Shown in pieces: positions 6,851 through 7,524 of a DNA stretch of 7,524 nt. The stretch's first letter is position 1. Each line of letters opens with the position of its first letter. Position numbers and translations under genes: made by a program. The notes beneath the pieces were generated by a model, which saw only the letters and a list, made by a program, of their open reading frames with translations, was not told where the DNA came from and made no database searches. Origin of the DNA: an uncultured Asticcacaulis sp. (GTDB lineage: Bacteria; Pseudomonadota; Alphaproteobacteria; Caulobacterales; Caulobacteraceae); contig CAMLPZ010000208.1 in assembly GCA_946482045.1 (NCBI GenBank), positions 1 to 7,524 on the forward strand, written 5' to 3'.

Positions 6851-6883
6851 TGCCGCACGGCGTCCCTCTTTCGCCGTGCGGCA
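6851..6883. repeat. Second perfect 12-bp hairpin after the receptor gene
   Basis: TGCCGCACGGCG (6851-6862) pairs perfectly with CGCCGTGCGGCA (6872-6883) around a 9-base loop. The T-run lies before the stem on the plus strand, the wrong side for a terminator on either strand. Likely an mRNA-stabilising structure, a pause site or a protein-binding inverted repeat. Confidence 0.5.
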
Positions 6884-6905
6884 CATCCGAAGCCCGCGCT
6901 GCGCG

Positions 6906-7064
6906 TATATCGGCTGTGGCAGGTGTCTGACCGTGTGCTGTCTGTGTGTCCATCCTCTGATGGCGAAAGGTCAGACCAAAGCCCGCCACCGCACCGGCCA
7001 CGTACGGGGCGGTTTTGGATCGACTCGATGAGCAGGTTCCACCCAGTGGACCTGCTCTTTTTTT
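6906..7064 (+). ncRNA. Possible small structured RNA or attenuator leader
   Basis: No credible coding frame occurs here. The stretch can fold into GTCTGACC/GGTCAGAC (6925-6932 with 6969-6976, 8 perfect pairs) that encloses a small hairpin CCATC-CTCT-GATGG (6950-6963), then a helix CCGCACCG/CGGGGCGG (6989-6996 with 7005-7012, 7 of 8 pairs), and it ends in a textbook terminator (7030-7064). A -10-like TATATC (6906-6911) would start RNA near 6918, giving about 147 bases, but no matching -35 is seen. GCAGGT at 6919-6924 could pair with ACCTGC (7050-7055) in the terminator, an alternative fold. No known RNA family was recognised. It may instead be simply the 3' end of the receptor mRNA. Confidence 0.22.
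7030..7064 (+). terminator. Intrinsic (Rho-independent) terminator
   Basis: GAGCAGGTTCCAC (7030-7042) pairs with GTGGACCTGCTC (7046-7057): 12 base pairs with one bulged T and a 3-base loop, followed at once by seven T (7058-7064). Direction is plus. It ends transcripts that enter from the receptor side or from a small RNA, and isolates the hexosaminidase gene, whose start lies 54 bases on. Confidence 0.88.
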
Positions 7065-7091
7065 GAGACGCTTACAATCCCGACGTCTATG
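7063..7091 (+). promoter_or_regulatory. Weak candidate promoter of the hexosaminidase gene
   Basis: TTGAGA (7063-7068, 5 of 6 against TTGACA) is followed at 17 bases by TCTATG (7086-7091, 3 of 6 against TATAAT). It overlaps the end of the terminator T-run, an economical arrangement, but the match is poor. A promoter must lie nearby because the terminator blocks read-through. Confidence 0.25.
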
Positions 7092-7117
7092 CTCACAAAC
7101 TATAAGGGGAACCGCCG

Positions 7118-7524
7118 ATGACCTCTATCCGCCCGCTGATCGTGTCGCTGGCCGTCCTGGCCTTCGCCGCGCCGGCGCTCGCAACGCCGGCGCCCGCCAT
7201 TACGCCCGTGCCGGCGAAGATGACCGTCAATGACGGCGCCTTCGTCCTCAGCAACGCCACGCGTATCCATGTCCCTACCGGTGACGCCGAATTGCTGTCT
7301 GTGGCGGAATACCTGCGTGGCATGTTGAAGACGCAGCGCGGGTTGAAGCTGAAGATCGTTACCGCCGCGCCAGAGGACGGTGAAAGCGTCATCAGGTTGA
7401 CGCGCATCCAAACCCTGGTCGCCGAGGATGACGAAGCCTATCACCTGACCGTTGCCCCCGACGGCGTCGCCATAGGCGCCGTCAGCCGCGCCGGGGCTTT
7501 TTACGGGGCGGTGTCGCTGTGGCA
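7118..7524 (+). CDS. Exported GH20-type beta-N-acetylhexosaminidase (partial, N-terminal part only)
   Basis: The frame is open from ATG 7118 to the window edge (135 full codons). An AAGGGGA site ends 7 bases before the ATG. Residues 1-22 form a signal peptide (SIRP, then a hydrophobic run, cleavage after ALA at 20-22) with no lipobox Cys, so a soluble periplasmic or secreted enzyme is expected. The mature part begins ITPVPAKMTVNDGAFVLSNATRI, then AEYLRGMLK and ends AYHLTVAPDGVAIGAVSRAG AFYGAVSLW (written here split): this is the alpha/beta N-terminal domain of family 20 hexosaminidases (Glyco_hydro_20b). The catalytic barrel with its Asp-Glu pair lies outside the window, so activity cannot be verified. 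It would cut terminal GlcNAc from chitooligosaccharides or glycans and feed the transporter and kinase encoded across the divergent promoter. Confidence 0.87.
   Translation, partial: MTSIRPLIVSLAVLAFAAPALATPAPAITPVPAKMTVNDGAFVLSNATRIHVPTGDAELLSVAEYLRGMLKTQRGLKLKIVTAAPEDGESVIRLTRIQTLVAEDDEAYHLTVAPDGVAIGAVSRAGAFYGAVSLW

Noticed and set aside
5455..6858. A 467-codon open frame on the minus strand, antisense to the receptor gene
   Set aside because: Same cause: a shadow of the receptor frame. The receptor has a signal peptide, TonB box and barrel signature, while this frame has no recognisable domain.
6906..7064. Known RNA families (SRP RNA, 6S RNA, TPP, cobalamin, c-di-GMP and glmS elements)
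   Set aside because: None of the conserved core sequences of these families could be found by reading; only generic hairpins are present.
6789..7066. Short plus-strand open frames between the receptor and the hexosaminidase gene
   Set aside because: They run through perfect hairpins and the terminator, lack ribosome sites and show no protein-like composition.

Overview
The window looks like part of a chromosome from a GC-rich alphaproteobacterium, most likely of the order Caulobacterales (Caulobacter/Asticcacaulis type). The main reasons are the TonB-dependent receptor, which has the architecture typical of the Xanthomonas/Caulobacter receptor group, the strong GC bias at third codon positions, and the gene set. 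Taxonomy is inferred from protein character only. The locus reads as a cluster for uptake and breakdown of N-acetylglucosamine (GlcNAc) or chitin oligosaccharides. No nucleic-acid-based mobile element, CRISPR array, tRNA or rRNA is visible.

Layout. On the minus strand, reading right to left, four genes form a tight probable operon: an FHS-family sugar/H+ symporter of the NagP/GluP type (3740-2460), a BadF/BadG-type GlcNAc (amino-sugar) kinase (2450-1521), a CutC-family TIM barrel (1517-729) and a GntR/HutC-family regulator with a UTRA effector domain (680 to beyond base 1, cut by the window edge). Gaps are 9, 3 and 48 bases, and the ribosome binding sites of the kinase and CutC genes overlap the end of the gene before them. 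Across a 397-base AT-rich divergent intergenic region (3741-4137) lies an 880-residue TonB-dependent receptor on the plus strand (4138-6780). It is followed by a 337-base spacer (6781-7117) rich in hairpins and ending in a textbook intrinsic terminator (7030-7064). The window ends inside a plus-strand exported protein (7118 onward) that matches the N-terminal domain of GH20 beta-N-acetylhexosaminidases. Both edge genes are incomplete.

How it would work: the receptor imports oligosaccharide or GlcNAc across the outer membrane with TonB energy, the GH20 enzyme releases GlcNAc in the periplasm, the symporter carries it into the cytoplasm, the kinase makes GlcNAc-6-phosphate, and the GntR protein probably senses a phosphorylated amino sugar and controls the divergent promoters. 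Deacetylase and deaminase genes (nagA, nagB-like) are not in the window and may lie beyond base 1. The role of CutC is the main open biochemical question. The divergent region carries several candidate operator motifs, and the spacer after the receptor may encode a small structured RNA or act as an attenuator. These last points are inference from motif reading only.
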